Shown here in pieces: positions 17,019-25,636 of a stretch of DNA of 64,000 bases. The notes beneath the pieces were generated by a model, which was not told the DNA's origin, made no database searches, and saw only the letters and a list, made by a program, of their open reading frames with translations. The DNA is from Pollutimonas thiosulfatoxidans (lineage in GTDB: Bacteria; Pseudomonadota; Gammaproteobacteria; Burkholderiales; Burkholderiaceae_B). The position numbers and the translations under genes were made by a program. Positions within the stretch are counted from its first letter, which is position 1. The number at the start of each line of letters is the position of its first letter. The stretch is from assembly GCF_004022565.1 (NCBI RefSeq), contig NZ_CP022987.1, forward strand, positions 2,418,001 through 2,482,000. Direction: 5' to 3'.

Positions 17019-17519
17019 ATGTCAAATAAACCATACAACACCTTGTTTCTGTGCACGGGAAATTCCGCGCGCAGCATCATGGCCGAAGTGTTGCTCAATC
17101 AACTGGGTAATGGTCGATTCCGCGCATACAGCGCTGGCAGCCACCCCGGCGCCGGGGTGAACCCGCTGACACTGGAGATCCTTCAGTCAGTCGGACTACC
17201 GACAGACAAGGTGCGCAGCAAAAGCTGGGACGAATTCGCCGCACCGGATGCCCCGCAAATGGATTTCGTCATTACGCTGTGCGACAGCGCCGCTGGCGAA
17301 CAGTGTCCCGTATGGCCAGGGCAACCGATCACCGCCCACTGGGGGTTTGAAGATCCCTCAGCGAGTGAAGGAACGCCTGAAGAAAAACGCGAACGATTCG
17401 ACAAAATTTTCCGGCAGATCGCCAACCGGATCAAGATTTTTACCAGCTTGCCACTGACGAAGCTCGACCGCGTCGCCATCAAGCGCGAGCTCGATACTCT
17501 AGGTACCAACAACAAATGA
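17019..17519 (+). CDS. arsC: Arsenate reductase, low-molecular-weight phosphatase type (first)
   Basis: This 166-residue enzyme belongs to the thioredoxin-coupled or mycothiol/LMW-PTPase class of arsenate reductases. The P-loop CTGNSARS starts with nucleophile C12, and the later pair of cysteines in LCDSAAGEQCP would form the reaction disulfide. The conserved HWGFEDPS motif follows. ATG 17019 is preferred over GTG 17010 because AAAGGAAG (17001-17008) is well spaced for it. The stop overlaps the next gene by 4 bases. Confidence 0.93.
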   Translation: MSNKPYNTLFLCTGNSARSIMAEVLLNQLGNGRFRAYSAGSHPGAGVNPLTLEILQSVGLPTDKVRSKSWDEFAAPDAPQMDFVITLCDSAAGEQCPVWPGQPITAHWGFEDPSASEGTPEEKRERFDKIFRQIANRIKIFTSLPLTKLDRVAIKRELDTLGTNNK

Positions 17520-18001
17520 ACGTCCTGTTTCTCTGTACCGGCAACTCCTGCCGTTCGATTTTGGCCGAAGCCACCTTCAATCATCTTGCGCCAAGCGGTT
17601 GGAAGGCGGTGAGCGCCGGCAGCCGACCTACCGGAGAAGTACATCCACGCTCGCTATCAGTTCTGAACCGAGAAGGCATTTCGACGGCAGGCTACGCTAG
17701 CAAGTCCTGGGATGACCTGCCAGTGCGGCCCGATATCGTTATCACCGTGTGTGCAAGCGCGGCAGGTGAGGAATGTCCGGCGTATCTTGGGAACGTTATG
17801 CGCGCCCACTGGGGCGTGGAAGACCCTGCGCATGTCACCGGCACAGACAGCGAGATTGATGCGGCCTTTGAGACTGCTTATCGCATACTTAGAGCGCGCA
17901 TCGAGGCCTTCCTCGCTTTGCCATTAAGCAAACTGCAGTCAGATCCCTTGGAACTGAAAAGAGCGCTCGACCAGATCAGTTCTATCACTCCGTCCGTGTA
18001 G
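17516..18001 (+). CDS. arsC: Arsenate reductase, low-molecular-weight phosphatase type (second)
   Basis: The 161-residue protein is a paralogue of the preceding gene, with P-loop CTGNSCRS (nucleophile C7), the cysteine pair in VCASAAGEECP and HWGVEDPA. The two start with a 4-base overlap, so they are translationally coupled. Sequence identity to the first copy is moderate by eye, so this is not a recent tandem duplication; the pair is often inherited together in such operons. The extra cysteine inside the P-loop is a difference worth noting. Confidence 0.92.
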   Translation: MNVLFLCTGNSCRSILAEATFNHLAPSGWKAVSAGSRPTGEVHPRSLSVLNREGISTAGYASKSWDDLPVRPDIVITVCASAAGEECPAYLGNVMRAHWGVEDPAHVTGTDSEIDAAFETAYRILRARIEAFLALPLSKLQSDPLELKRALDQISSITPSV

Positions 18002-18028
18002 CTTGCACAGCTATAAACACTTCTGCCC

Positions 18029-18051
18029 CGCCGTCACACGACGGCGTTTTT
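18029..18051 (+). terminator. Intra-operon terminator-like hairpin before arsB
   Basis: CGCCGTC and GACGGCG form a 7-bp stem around ACAC, followed by TTTTT. It lies between the second phosphatase-type arsC and arsB, so arsB expression may be reduced by partial termination, or arsB may have its own promoter. Confidence 0.7.
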
Positions 18052-18078
18052 CTATTCCCGAAACATTGAGGTTCCACT

Positions 18079-19365
18079 GTGGTCGTCGCACTACTTATAT
18101 TCCTGCTCACCATTGTGCTGGTCATCTGGCAACCACGCGGGCTCAATATCGGCTGGAGTGCCACGCTAGGCGCCGGGCTCGCACTGGCCTTCGGCGCCGT
18201 CAGCTTCGGTGACATCCCGGTGGTGTGGGGTATCGTCTGGAACGCCACCGCCGCCTTCATTGCCATCATCATCATCAGCCTGTTGCTCGATGAAGCAGGC
18301 TTTTTTGAATGGGCGGCCCTGCACGTCGGGCGTTGGGGCGGCGGACGCGGCCGGCTGCTGTTTGCACTAATCATCTTGCTGGGCGCGGCCGTTTCGGCCT
18401 TCTTCGCCAATGACGGGGCCGCCCTCATCCTGACGCCCATCGTGATGGCCATGCTGCTCGCGCTCGGTTTCACACCGGCGGCCACACTGGCTTTTGTCAT
18501 GGCGGCTGGCTTTATCGCGGATACGGCAAGCCTTCCCTTCATCGTGTCGAATCTGGTCAACATCGTCTCGGCTGACTTCTTCGATATCAGCTTCGCGCGA
18601 TACGCTGCAGTCATGGTGCCGGTCAACTTCATCTCCGTTGCGGTGACCTTGGTGGTGCTTCTGATCTACTTTCGAAAAAGTATCCCGGTGAATTACGATG
18701 CCAGCCAACTGAAAGCACCTGCTGACGCTATTCGCGACCCGGCCACATTCCGGGCGGGCTGGTATGTGCTCATTCTGCTGCTAGTCAGCTTCTTCCTCTT
18801 GGAAGGCTTCGGCATTCCGGTCAGCGCCCTTGCTGCATCGGGTGCGGCCATTCTGCTGCTGGTTGCGGGTCGCGGTCACGTAATAAGCATCCGCAAGGTC
18901 GTCCGCGAGGCACCTTGGCCGATTGTGGTGTTTTCACTTGGCATGTATCTGGTTGTCTACGGCCTGCGGAATGCCGGGCTGACCGATATGATCGCGGGAT
19001 GGCTCGATGCAATGGCGAACCAAGGATTGTGGGTGGCCACATTGGGAACCGGCCTACTCACGGCCTTATTGTCTTCGATCATGAATAACATGCCGACAGT
19101 CTTGGTCGGCGCGCTGTCCATCGATGCAAGCCAGGCAACGGGCTCCATCAGGGAAGCCATGATTTATGCAAACATCATCGGCAGCGATCTCGGGCCGAAG
19201 ATAACGCCTATTGGAAGTCTGGCGACACTTCTATGGCTACATGTGCTGGCACGTAAAGGCGTAGATATCACCTGGGGTTATTACTTCAAGGTCGGCATTG
19301 TGCTCACCCTTCCGGTGCTGCTCTTCACCTTGGCGGCACTGGTTGTACGACTTAGCGCTTTCTAA
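18079..19365 (+). CDS. arsB: Arsenite efflux pump ArsB
   Basis: The 428-residue membrane protein has about 12 transmembrane segments and matches ArsB length (429). It exports As(III) and Sb(III) using the proton motive force. Family segments such as SAFFANDGAALILTPIV, ADTASLPFIVSNLVNIVSAD and SSIMNNMPTVLVGALSI are present. Translation starts at GTG 18079 behind TGAGG. It closes the plus-strand operon; leader C follows 10 bases later. Confidence 0.97.
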   Translation: MVVALLIFLLTIVLVIWQPRGLNIGWSATLGAGLALAFGAVSFGDIPVVWGIVWNATAAFIAIIIISLLLDEAGFFEWAALHVGRWGGGRGRLLFALIILLGAAVSAFFANDGAALILTPIVMAMLLALGFTPAATLAFVMAAGFIADTASLPFIVSNLVNIVSADFFDISFARYAAVMVPVNFISVAVTLVVLLIYFRKSIPVNYDASQLKAPADAIRDPATFRAGWYVLILLLVSFFLLEGFGIPVSALAASGAAILLLVAGRGHVISIRKVVREAPWPIVVFSLGMYLVVYGLRNAGLTDMIAGWLDAMANQGLWVATLGTGLLTALLSSIMNNMPTVLVGALSIDASQATGSIREAMIYANIIGSDLGPKITPIGSLATLLWLHVLARKGVDITWGYYFKVGIVLTLPVLLFTLAALVVRLSAF

Positions 19366-19374
19366 TTGTCAGAC

Positions 19375-19650
19375 GCGAAAACGGCAAGTCATCACGCAAT
19401 GCGGCTCCGTGTGAGACGAATTTTCAGCCTCAACGCCGCCGTTTCCGTGAGTTCCGCGCCTTGCCGCTGGATCAAGACAGGAGGACGAAGAGAACCGGAG
19501 GGATCGGGTGAGTACCCGGCGAAGCGCACCCTTGCAGGGCGGAGTGGACTGATACAGTCGGCGTTTTAGGGCCTGTACCGATGGGGAAATGACTGCGGAT
19601 ACCGGCCGCGCGGCGAGCGCCCTTAGCCGCGACTGGCGCGGCTCTGAACC
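19375..19650 (-). ncRNA. Leader C: degenerate copy of the radC-type element after arsB
   Basis: The copy shares long stretches with leader B: GTGAGTTCCGCGCCTTGCCG, the GGGATCGGGTGAGTACCCGG hairpin (19501-19520), TGATACAGTCGGCGTTTTAG, and GGCCGCGCGGCGAGCGCCCT. Compared with B it lacks about 22 bp after TTTTAGG, exactly the 3' arm of the long stem, so the fold is broken. It lies between arsB and umuC with no minus-strand gene start to its left, which fits a relic left when the arsenic module arrived. Confidence 0.6.
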
Positions 19651-19686
19651 CTTATGTTTATTCTCATTGAGCGGTCACACGACAGG

Positions 19687-21003
19687 CTACCGCCACACCT
19701 CTACCAAATCTTCCCATCGCGTCGTATAGGAAGGGGACATCCGTTCCTGGCGCATCTGCCACGCGGCAGTCTCGTCATGCACACTGCTCGCAAGTTTGAC
19801 GGTGTCACGCCCGTAGCGGGTATTCAAGCAGTCCAGCACACACATGGCTTTGTTCACCTGCCGCGAATCAGCCTCGGAATCCTGAACATCAAACGCTAAC
19901 TGCTGCTGGGCCTGGGCTTCGAGCCTTGGCTGCACATCCAGCAGACAGACACCGGCTTTCGCGTAAGCGAAACCGGGCCGGAAGAATTTTCGCAGTGCCT
20001 GCCGTGTTGCTGCCAGCAGCACACGGGTGTCGTCAGTCGGTTCACCCAGGGGCATCACTGCACTGCCGCTGTATTGTGGGGTCTGTCTGAAGAAGCTGGT
20101 CCTGGCAAACACATGAATGGCCGTGGTCATCGACGCCTGCGCCCGCAGCTTTTCGGCGGCTCGGCCTGTATAAACACTGAGCGCTTCCATCAGCCCGCCG
20201 ATGTCACCCACCGGAGAACCAAAACTGCGAGAGCACATGATCTGCTTTTTGGGGGCCGGACTGTCTTCCCATGCGATACACGACTCCCCAGCCAGCTCTC
20301 TGGCTGTCTTGGCCATAACAATGGAAAACGTATCACGCAGCACTCGCGCATCTGCACAGGCCAAGTCAGCGGCTGTCTGTATGCCCAGCTCCTGCAGCCT
20401 AGGGGCCAACCGTCGGCCCACACCCCACACCTCAGCTACCGGCACATGGCGAATCGCACGCATCAGGCGTTCGTGCGACAGCCCTGACAGATCACACACG
20501 CCTTCGAGCCTGGGCAGCGACTTGGCCAGGTGATTGGCAAGTTTCGCCAGGGTTTTGCTCGGACCAATGCCAACACAGGTGGGGATCCCCACCCACTGCA
20601 GTACCCGGCTACGAATAGCCGTTCCAATTTCCCTGCCCGTACCCGGCACCCCGGTCAGATCGAGAAAGGACTCGTCAATGGAATAGATTTCCTGCCGAGG
20701 AGAAAACTGCCCGATGACATGCATCATCCTTTCGCTGAGGTCGCCATAAAGAGCAAAGTTCGCAGACAGTGCCACCAAGCCCTCAGATTCAAGGTGTCTG
20801 ATCTTGAACCAGGGGTCGCCCATGCGGATTCCCAGGGCCTTGGCCTCCGCTGTCCGCGCAATGGCGCATCCGTCATTGTTGGAGAGCACGATGACAGGCT
20901 TACCATTCAGCGCAGGCCGCAAGGCGCGCTCACACGATGCATAGAAGCTGTTTCCGTCTATCAGCGCAATCCGCCGCGACGACTGGCCTGCTTGATGACC
21001 CAC
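19687..21003 (-). CDS. umuC: Y-family DNA polymerase UmuC (pol V subunit)
   Basis: The 438-residue protein is the catalytic subunit of error-prone polymerase V, used for translesion synthesis. The palm motifs LIDGNSFYASCERALRP (residues about 14-30) and IYSIDESFLDLTG (about 105) hold the metal-binding acids. The length agrees with UmuC (about 420). The start at 21003 lies within umuD, giving a 43-bp overlap and implying coupled translation. It is a mobile-element copy; such copies provide mutagenesis and UV tolerance. Confidence 0.95.
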   Translation of the reverse strand: MGHQAGQSSRRIALIDGNSFYASCERALRPALNGKPVIVLSNNDGCAIARTAEAKALGIRMGDPWFKIRHLESEGLVALSANFALYGDLSERMMHVIGQFSPRQEIYSIDESFLDLTGVPGTGREIGTAIRSRVLQWVGIPTCVGIGPSKTLAKLANHLAKSLPRLEGVCDLSGLSHERLMRAIRHVPVAEVWGVGRRLAPRLQELGIQTAADLACADARVLRDTFSIVMAKTARELAGESCIAWEDSPAPKKQIMCSRSFGSPVGDIGGLMEALSVYTGRAAEKLRAQASMTTAIHVFARTSFFRQTPQYSGSAVMPLGEPTDDTRVLLAATRQALRKFFRPGFAYAKAGVCLLDVQPRLEAQAQQQLAFDVQDSEADSRQVNKAMCVLDCLNTRYGRDTVKLASSVHDETAAWQMRQERMSPSYTTRWEDLVEVWR

Positions 21004-21398
21004 GTCACTACCCCCCAGACGCTGAGTTCCTGGCCTTCTCGTATGCTGATCTCGGGAAACAGTGGATTGGCCGCTTTGAGAGAGACCTTGCCGTTTCGCT
21101 TGAACAGCGTTTTGACGGTGAACTCACCGTCTATGACGGCCAATATGACGTCGCCATGGCGGGCTTCCAGTGACCGGTCGATGATGATGCAGTCGCCATC
21201 CTCAATGCCGGCGTCACGCATGCTCGTTCCCCGCACCCGCATGTAATAGGTCGCCGCAGGCTGATGCAGAAGAATTTCATTCAGGTCGATACGCCGCTGA
21301 GTATGGTCATCGGCTGGGCTGGGAAAGCCGCATTGCGCTGCCGCTTCCACAAGCCAGCACTCGACAGGCATCTGCCCGATAGGTAGAGGTTTAGACAT
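20961..21398 (-). CDS. umuD: UmuD, self-cleaving subunit of pol V
   Basis: The 145-residue protein is a LexA-like peptidase processed after RecA activation. The cleavage bond C23-G24 (AQCGFP), nucleophile S59 in RGTSMRDAG and general base K96 in FTVKTLFKR are all visible. The gene is preceded by a LexA operator at 21408-21423 and overlaps umuC. Confidence 0.96.
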   Translation of the reverse strand: MSKPLPIGQMPVECWLVEAAAQCGFPSPADDHTQRRIDLNEILLHQPAATYYMRVRGTSMRDAGIEDGDCIIIDRSLEARHGDVILAVIDGEFTVKTLFKRNGKVSLKAANPLFPEISIREGQELSVWGVVTWVIKQASRRGGLR

Positions 21399-21407
21399 AG
21401 AAAAATA

Positions 21408-21423
21408 CTGTATAAATACACAG
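21408..21423. promoter_or_regulatory. LexA (SOS) box of umuDC
   Basis: CTGTATAAATACACAG matches the CTG-N10-CAG consensus with the typical AT-rich centre and lies 10 bp before umuD. It places the element-borne pol V under host LexA control. Confidence 0.92.
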
Positions 21424-21532
21424 TTTATTCTATAAGACTGAATTGCGGGAGTGCCACTGCGTCAGACGCCACCCGAAACACTTCAGTCAGGCAGCCCGTT
21501 CCCGCGCTTTCGCGCGGGTAGATTGCTGTCCT

Positions 21533-21961
21533 TCAGTCAATGGCACGCCAGATCAGACTCGACTCAGGGTGGTGGCCCACATGCTGGCACAGCCCGTGAT
21601 AGCGCTCAATCAACATATCGCTATGCGTGATGGAACTCAGGTGATTCAACCCATAGAGGGTGGCAACGATGCCAGCCGCATCAGCCGACATTTCTCCGTC
21701 GAAGAAATTGTTTGCCCATACCAGGCGTAATTTTGATGAGATGTCCGGTGCCATGTAGAAAGCCCCGTTCGACAACCAGTAGTAATGCCAGTAGCCGCCC
21801 TGGTAGTCGTTACTGAGTTCTCGTAACCAGCTAAAAATCAGTCGTTCCCCGTACAGATAGTCTGCTCCAAGGGCGCTCGGCAGAAAGTCCATGCGCTTGT
21901 CATCCTCCACGCGCTGCACGGTGATGATGGGGTACTCGGTTTCAACATTGATGTTGGACAT
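21533..21961 (-). CDS. klcA: Antirestriction protein KlcA/ArdB
   Basis: The 142-residue protein inhibits type I restriction in vivo, protecting incoming element DNA. Diagnostic segments are RMDFLPSALG (residues 23-32), LSNDYQGGYWHYYWLSNGAFYMAP (49-72, broken here only for description) and the C-terminal YHGLCQHVGHHPES. The start at 21961 has GGAG nine bases upstream; an in-frame extension further upstream runs through the non-coding leader and is not real. A diverged fragment of the same gene occurs at 35464-35582. Confidence 0.93.
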   Translation of the reverse strand: MSNINVETEYPIITVQRVEDDKRMDFLPSALGADYLYGERLIFSWLRELSNDYQGGYWHYYWLSNGAFYMAPDISSKLRLVWANNFFDGEMSADAAGIVATLYGLNHLSSITHSDMLIERYHGLCQHVGHHPESSLIWRAID

Positions 21962-22316
21962 GATGATCTCCGTATTCAGGGCGGGATTGCCCGGAACCCC
22001 ATAGGCATGGCGCAGCGCAGGTTTCAAGGGTCGAAGACGGCCAGCGGCCGCAAGCGGCGCCCACGGCGACGCGCCGCCCTTGAAACCGAGAACGGCATGA
22101 CACAATGACCGGAAGCAAGACAGCCATACAGTGTCACTTGGTCTTGTGTTGGGAAACTCCGCGTGAAGCGCGGCCATATCCGGCAGGAAAACCGGGAGCG
22201 GCGATGCTGCGCCCGGACTTTGACCATCTGCCCCAAAACGCCAAAGCTTTGGGGATGATGCTGGCTGAACAGCGAAGCGCCCCGGCCGGAACCGGGGCGC
22301 GGGCCTATCGTCAGGA
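21962..22316 (-). ncRNA. Structured leader E upstream of klcA
   Basis: No gene is present. GGTTTCAAGGG (22020-22030) pairs perfectly with CCCTTGAAACC (22077-22087) around a GC-rich loop. CCCCAAA/TTTGGGG and GCGCCCCGG/CCGGGGCGC (22277-22285 with 22292-22300) form two more stems, the last close to the parB stop. It lies directly before klcA on the same strand as leaders A, B and D, but shares little primary sequence with them. Confidence 0.5.
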
Positions 22317-24323
22317 TTACGCAGCGAGGGAATTAGCGGTTTCGTCAGTGTCTGAATCGCAGTCAGATTCCTGCGACGCATCCACCCGGAAGATTGCGGG
22401 CATCCACCCCGTACCTGCCACCAGGCGCTCTGCTTCGCTAACCAGCTGACCCTTCTTCAGTTTTTCCAGCCTTGCCGCCTGCTCAGGCGCGAACTCACCC
22501 ACGGCATCCAGAATCATGGCCTTGGAAATATGCTGAAAATAGCCTTCGGCGGTCGGTTGCCACCATGCCGCCATGTGCAGGCCCACCGCCTGCGCCAGTT
22601 CTGCCCCTGGCTGGTGCTCGCTGGCGCGGTGAATCACCGCATCTACTGCAGCTGCGGCGCACACAGCTAACAACCGTAGCAGTTCATCCTGCGGCTTTGC
22701 CAGCAACACGGCAAACAGATCGGCGCTATCCTGCGGCAAGTCTGCACCTACTGCCTGTTGCAACTCACGCAAGGCCACCGCAGCGGGTGATTCCGGCCAA
22801 TCCGGGGCTATGCTGTCCAGCCGGTTTTGTACGTTCAGACGCATGTCCAACGGTAAGCTGTAATGGGGATAGCGGCCCACTGGCAGCACCGTCTGCACCA
22901 TGCCATGCACCACGGCAGCCAGGGCGGCTTGCGGGTTGCGTGCCAGTTCAATCTGTAGCGCTGCTGTACGGTGCGCGCTCAAGCGCTGGGCCAGCTTGTC
23001 GGAAATAGAAGCAGCCTTGGATTGGTCATTGTTCCCATTGTCGCCGCCATTGCTTTCTTCTTCGGCCAGCCCTTGCTGCAGCCGCTCCAAAGTCCGCAAC
23101 GCCTTGGCTTCGGCTTCCCGCAGTAGACCGCGATGAATCACCACCTGCCCCTGCCAGTCGATGGTCACAACGGCACCCGCCGCCGCCTTGATAGTGTGGT
23201 TGTAGTCCAGTAATCGCTCTTCCAAATCTTGCAACTGCGCAGCCAGACTGTCACCCTCTTCCTGCAGCGCATCTGCGGTTTCTTCGTCATCGCTGTCCAG
23301 CGCGGCATCCAGTTCCTCGCCGATGGCCTGCATCCTGGCTTCCAGCTTTTCTATCCGTGCGCTTTCCCGCTTGCCCGGAGTACGGCGCTCACGCGGCGCT
23401 CGTTGAAAAGCGTGAAGATCGGCATGGGTCATGGACGGCGTGGCATCCACCCATGCCCACCCTTCGGATTTGACCTGGGCGGCATGGCTGTCGAGCTTTT
23501 CCTTCACCAGCCTGTCCAATAGCGCTGTATCGGTGATATAGGTGCCGTTATCATCCTGTGCAAATAAATCACGGCGCACACCGCCACCGGCAGCTTCATA
23601 AGCATCCAGCCCCACAAAGCGCACCAGGGAATGGCCCGCGTCGATATCCTGCTCAGTCAGTCTGGCCCGCAAAGAATGGGGCTGCCGCTGCCATTCGGGC
23701 GCTTCGTAGAAGGCCGCTTCCTGTGTTGCATGGTCATCTGTGATGGCAAGCGCCATCAACTGCTCAAGGCTCACCGCGTCAGCCCGGTAATCGGCCAGCA
23801 GACGCCGCGACACATTCGCCAGCTTGAGCCTCCGCTGCACCACCAGGGGCGTGACACCAAAGTCTGCTGCAATATCTTCAATGGGCTGGCCTTCGGCCAC
23901 CAGCGCAGCAAAGGCTTCAAACTGATCTGCCGGGTGCATGGCTTCACGCTGCACGTTTTCCGTCAGGCTCACGGTTCGTGCATCAGCACTGGCGACCAGC
24001 ATGCACGGCACCGCCCATTCCTTGGGAATGCGCCCGGACTTGGATAACAGTTTCAAGGCCGCAAGGCGACGGCCCCCGGCCACTACGTCGTAATACTTGC
24101 CGTCGCGGGCCTGCACCACGGTCAGGTTCTGCAACAGCCCGACCCTGGCAATGCTTGCTGCCAGTGCATCAATGGATGGGCCGCTGCTGCGAATCTTGCG
24201 CACGTTGCGCTTGGATACGCGCAACTGCGACAACGGCACCACGATGCTGCTCTGCTCGGGAATGACCACGTCCTCGTTCGCCGTTTCAATGGCCTGGACT
24301 TCGCTGTGATTGATCGCGTTCAT
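22317..24323 (-). CDS. Large ParB/Spo0J-family DNA-binding protein, orphan
   Basis: The 668-residue protein begins with a ParB/Srx domain (about 30-130) that includes the CTPase-type motifs VVAGGRRLAALK and LTENVQREAMHPADQFEAF, then a helix-turn-helix segment (IEDIAADFGVTPLVVQRRLKLANV, about 150-175). A coiled-coil acidic stretch follows (about 330-400) and an unassigned C-terminal half. No ParA is encoded nearby, so a role in partition is not established; such long orphan ParB proteins are frequent on plasmids and ICEs and may regulate genes. The start at 24323 has AGGAG upstream. Confidence 0.85.
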   Translation of the reverse strand: MNAINHSEVQAIETANEDVVIPEQSSIVVPLSQLRVSKRNVRKIRSSGPSIDALAASIARVGLLQNLTVVQARDGKYYDVVAGGRRLAALKLLSKSGRIPKEWAVPCMLVASADARTVSLTENVQREAMHPADQFEAFAALVAEGQPIEDIAADFGVTPLVVQRRLKLANVSRRLLADYRADAVSLEQLMALAITDDHATQEAAFYEAPEWQRQPHSLRARLTEQDIDAGHSLVRFVGLDAYEAAGGGVRRDLFAQDDNGTYITDTALLDRLVKEKLDSHAAQVKSEGWAWVDATPSMTHADLHAFQRAPRERRTPGKRESARIEKLEARMQAIGEELDAALDSDDEETADALQEEGDSLAAQLQDLEERLLDYNHTIKAAAGAVVTIDWQGQVVIHRGLLREAEAKALRTLERLQQGLAEEESNGGDNGNNDQSKAASISDKLAQRLSAHRTAALQIELARNPQAALAAVVHGMVQTVLPVGRYPHYSLPLDMRLNVQNRLDSIAPDWPESPAAVALRELQQAVGADLPQDSADLFAVLLAKPQDELLRLLAVCAAAAVDAVIHRASEHQPGAELAQAVGLHMAAWWQPTAEGYFQHISKAMILDAVGEFAPEQAARLEKLKKGQLVSEAERLVAGTGWMPAIFRVDASQESDCDSDTDETANSLAA

Positions 24324-24339
24324 GGTAAATACTCCTGAC

Positions 24340-24830
24340 GTTGAAGGGTTAGCTGTTCACCGCATACCGGATTCCAAGATTCGGAGCCCGCTTTTGCTGT
24401 TGATATGCGGTCGGCACGAAGAACCCGGTTGGCCTCGTTGCCACCGTCTTTCCTGAGTTCATCGCCCGCGACGGCCAGTAGCCCACGAACGTGAGCCGTC
24501 AAGGAAAGAAGCGCCAGGTGGGTGCGGCCCGCAGGCGCAGCCGAGGACACGGCCTGGCGCGCCTTGACGGCACGCGGCCACGGGCTACAGTCGCGGACCA
24601 GGTGATGAGGTCAGGAAAGATGGCTGCGCCGGCAACAGCCAGGTCTTTGGTGCCACCCGCAGGCAAGCGAAGCGCGCAGGCCCGGTCGAGAAGCCGGGCC
24701 GAAGGCGTCAGTGATGCGGAAGGCTGGCGTCAGCCAGTCCCGTGAGGGATGAGCGAACAGCGAACCGGGAGCAGCGCGGTCTGCGAAGCAGGGACGCACA
24801 TAAGCGATAGACAGATGTCCTATCTGCCCC
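24340..24830 (-). ncRNA. Structured leader D, radC-RNA-like, upstream of the parB-like gene
   Basis: A rod of nested stems can be read directly: 24447-24463 with 24604-24620 (15 of 17 positions), CAGTAGCCC (24476-24484) with GGGCTACAG (24582-24590), GCCGTCAAGG (24495-24504) with CCTTGACGGC (24562-24571), and GCGCCAGG (24511-24518) with CCTGGCGC (24553-24560). The outer arm TTTCCTGAGTTCATCGCC resembles the outer arms of leaders A and B. More GC hairpins follow to about 24790. No gene is present. Confidence 0.65.
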
Positions 24831-25062
24831 CAATAAAATCACTTTCGTGATTGAATTTCATCGGGTCTGAATCCTGCTGTGCAATCGAAAAGCATGGTAA
24901 ACGTGCGTTCCACTATGATCCAATACCTGCCACAATGTCGCAAAACTGACGTTTTACACTTCAAATTTATTAGTTATTTATTTTTATTTATGGTCATACT
25001 TTGACTCAGAAGCCTGTCATAATGTATCTAACTACTGAAAACCTCTCCAACTCACACACAGC

Positions 25063-25416
25063 ATGAGCATTGGCGAACGCTTACGCATCGCACGCACCAC
25101 ACGCGGACTGACACAGGAAGCATTGGCAAACCTCGTCCAGACGCCCCTCACTCAAGGTGCTATCGCCCACATTGAAGGCGGCCGCAGCGAATCCTCACGG
25201 CATATCGTTTGGATCGCCGCTGCCCTGCACGTGCGTGCTGAATGGTTGGTTACTGGCAAAGGGGAAATGTTCGAAGAGCCCTGGCCTTGGCCCTCTATCT
25301 CCCGTAGTGCCGTTGGAGAATTGCCTAGCCACGTTCAGGAAGATATCGGCGATTACATCCAACTGAAGCTAAATAAGTACGCCCGCAAAGAAGATGAGAC
25401 AGGCCCAGACGCCTGA
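25063..25416 (+). CDS. XRE-family transcriptional regulator
   Basis: The 117-residue protein has an N-terminal Cro/CI helix-turn-helix (residues 4-60: GERLRIARTTRGLTQEALAN, then a short insert TPLTQG and the recognition helix AIAHIEGGRS) followed by the AEWLVTGKGEMF segment common in phage-type repressors. The C-terminal 40 residues are unassigned. It is transcribed away from the parB-like gene behind an AT-rich region. It may be the control switch of the element; its targets are unknown. Confidence 0.88.
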   Translation: MSIGERLRIARTTRGLTQEALANLVQTPLTQGAIAHIEGGRSESSRHIVWIAAALHVRAEWLVTGKGEMFEEPWPWPSISRSAVGELPSHVQEDIGDYIQLKLNKYARKEDETGPDA

Positions 25417-25534
25417 ATCAGCAATTCCCTGCAATTAACCTGCAGAAAAACCACAATTATTTAACGCCTGCGTTCATTCTCTGGACGACTCAGGCCGCAC
25501 CTTGTTGCGTCACTCCCTCCCCCATTAAGCCCAA

Positions 25535-25563
25535 TTGACATCAATTCCCATTAACGATATGAC
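25535..25563 (+). promoter_or_regulatory. Sigma-70 promoter of the alpA leader
   Basis: TTGACA (25535-25540) and TATGAC (25558-25563) are separated by 17 bp in an AT-rich region. Transcription from here would enter the boxA and the long leader before the AlpA-like gene. Confidence 0.6.
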
Positions 25564-25623
25564 TTTTTCGTATTAGATTAGTATTGACCGATTCCAATAG
25601 ATGCGTAATGATTACATCAACCC

Positions 25624-25636
25624 TGCTCTTTAACAA
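25624..25636 (+). promoter_or_regulatory. boxA antitermination element, rRNA type
   Basis: TGCTCTTTAACAA is identical to the boxA of E. coli rRNA leaders, which binds NusB-S10 and protects long untranslated transcripts from Rho. It lies about 60 bases after the promoter and at the head of a leader of about 440 nt. Confidence 0.75.

Noticed and set aside
22317..24323. ParAB partition system
   Set aside because: Only a long ParB-like protein is encoded; there is no ParA gene and I see no iterated parS sites.
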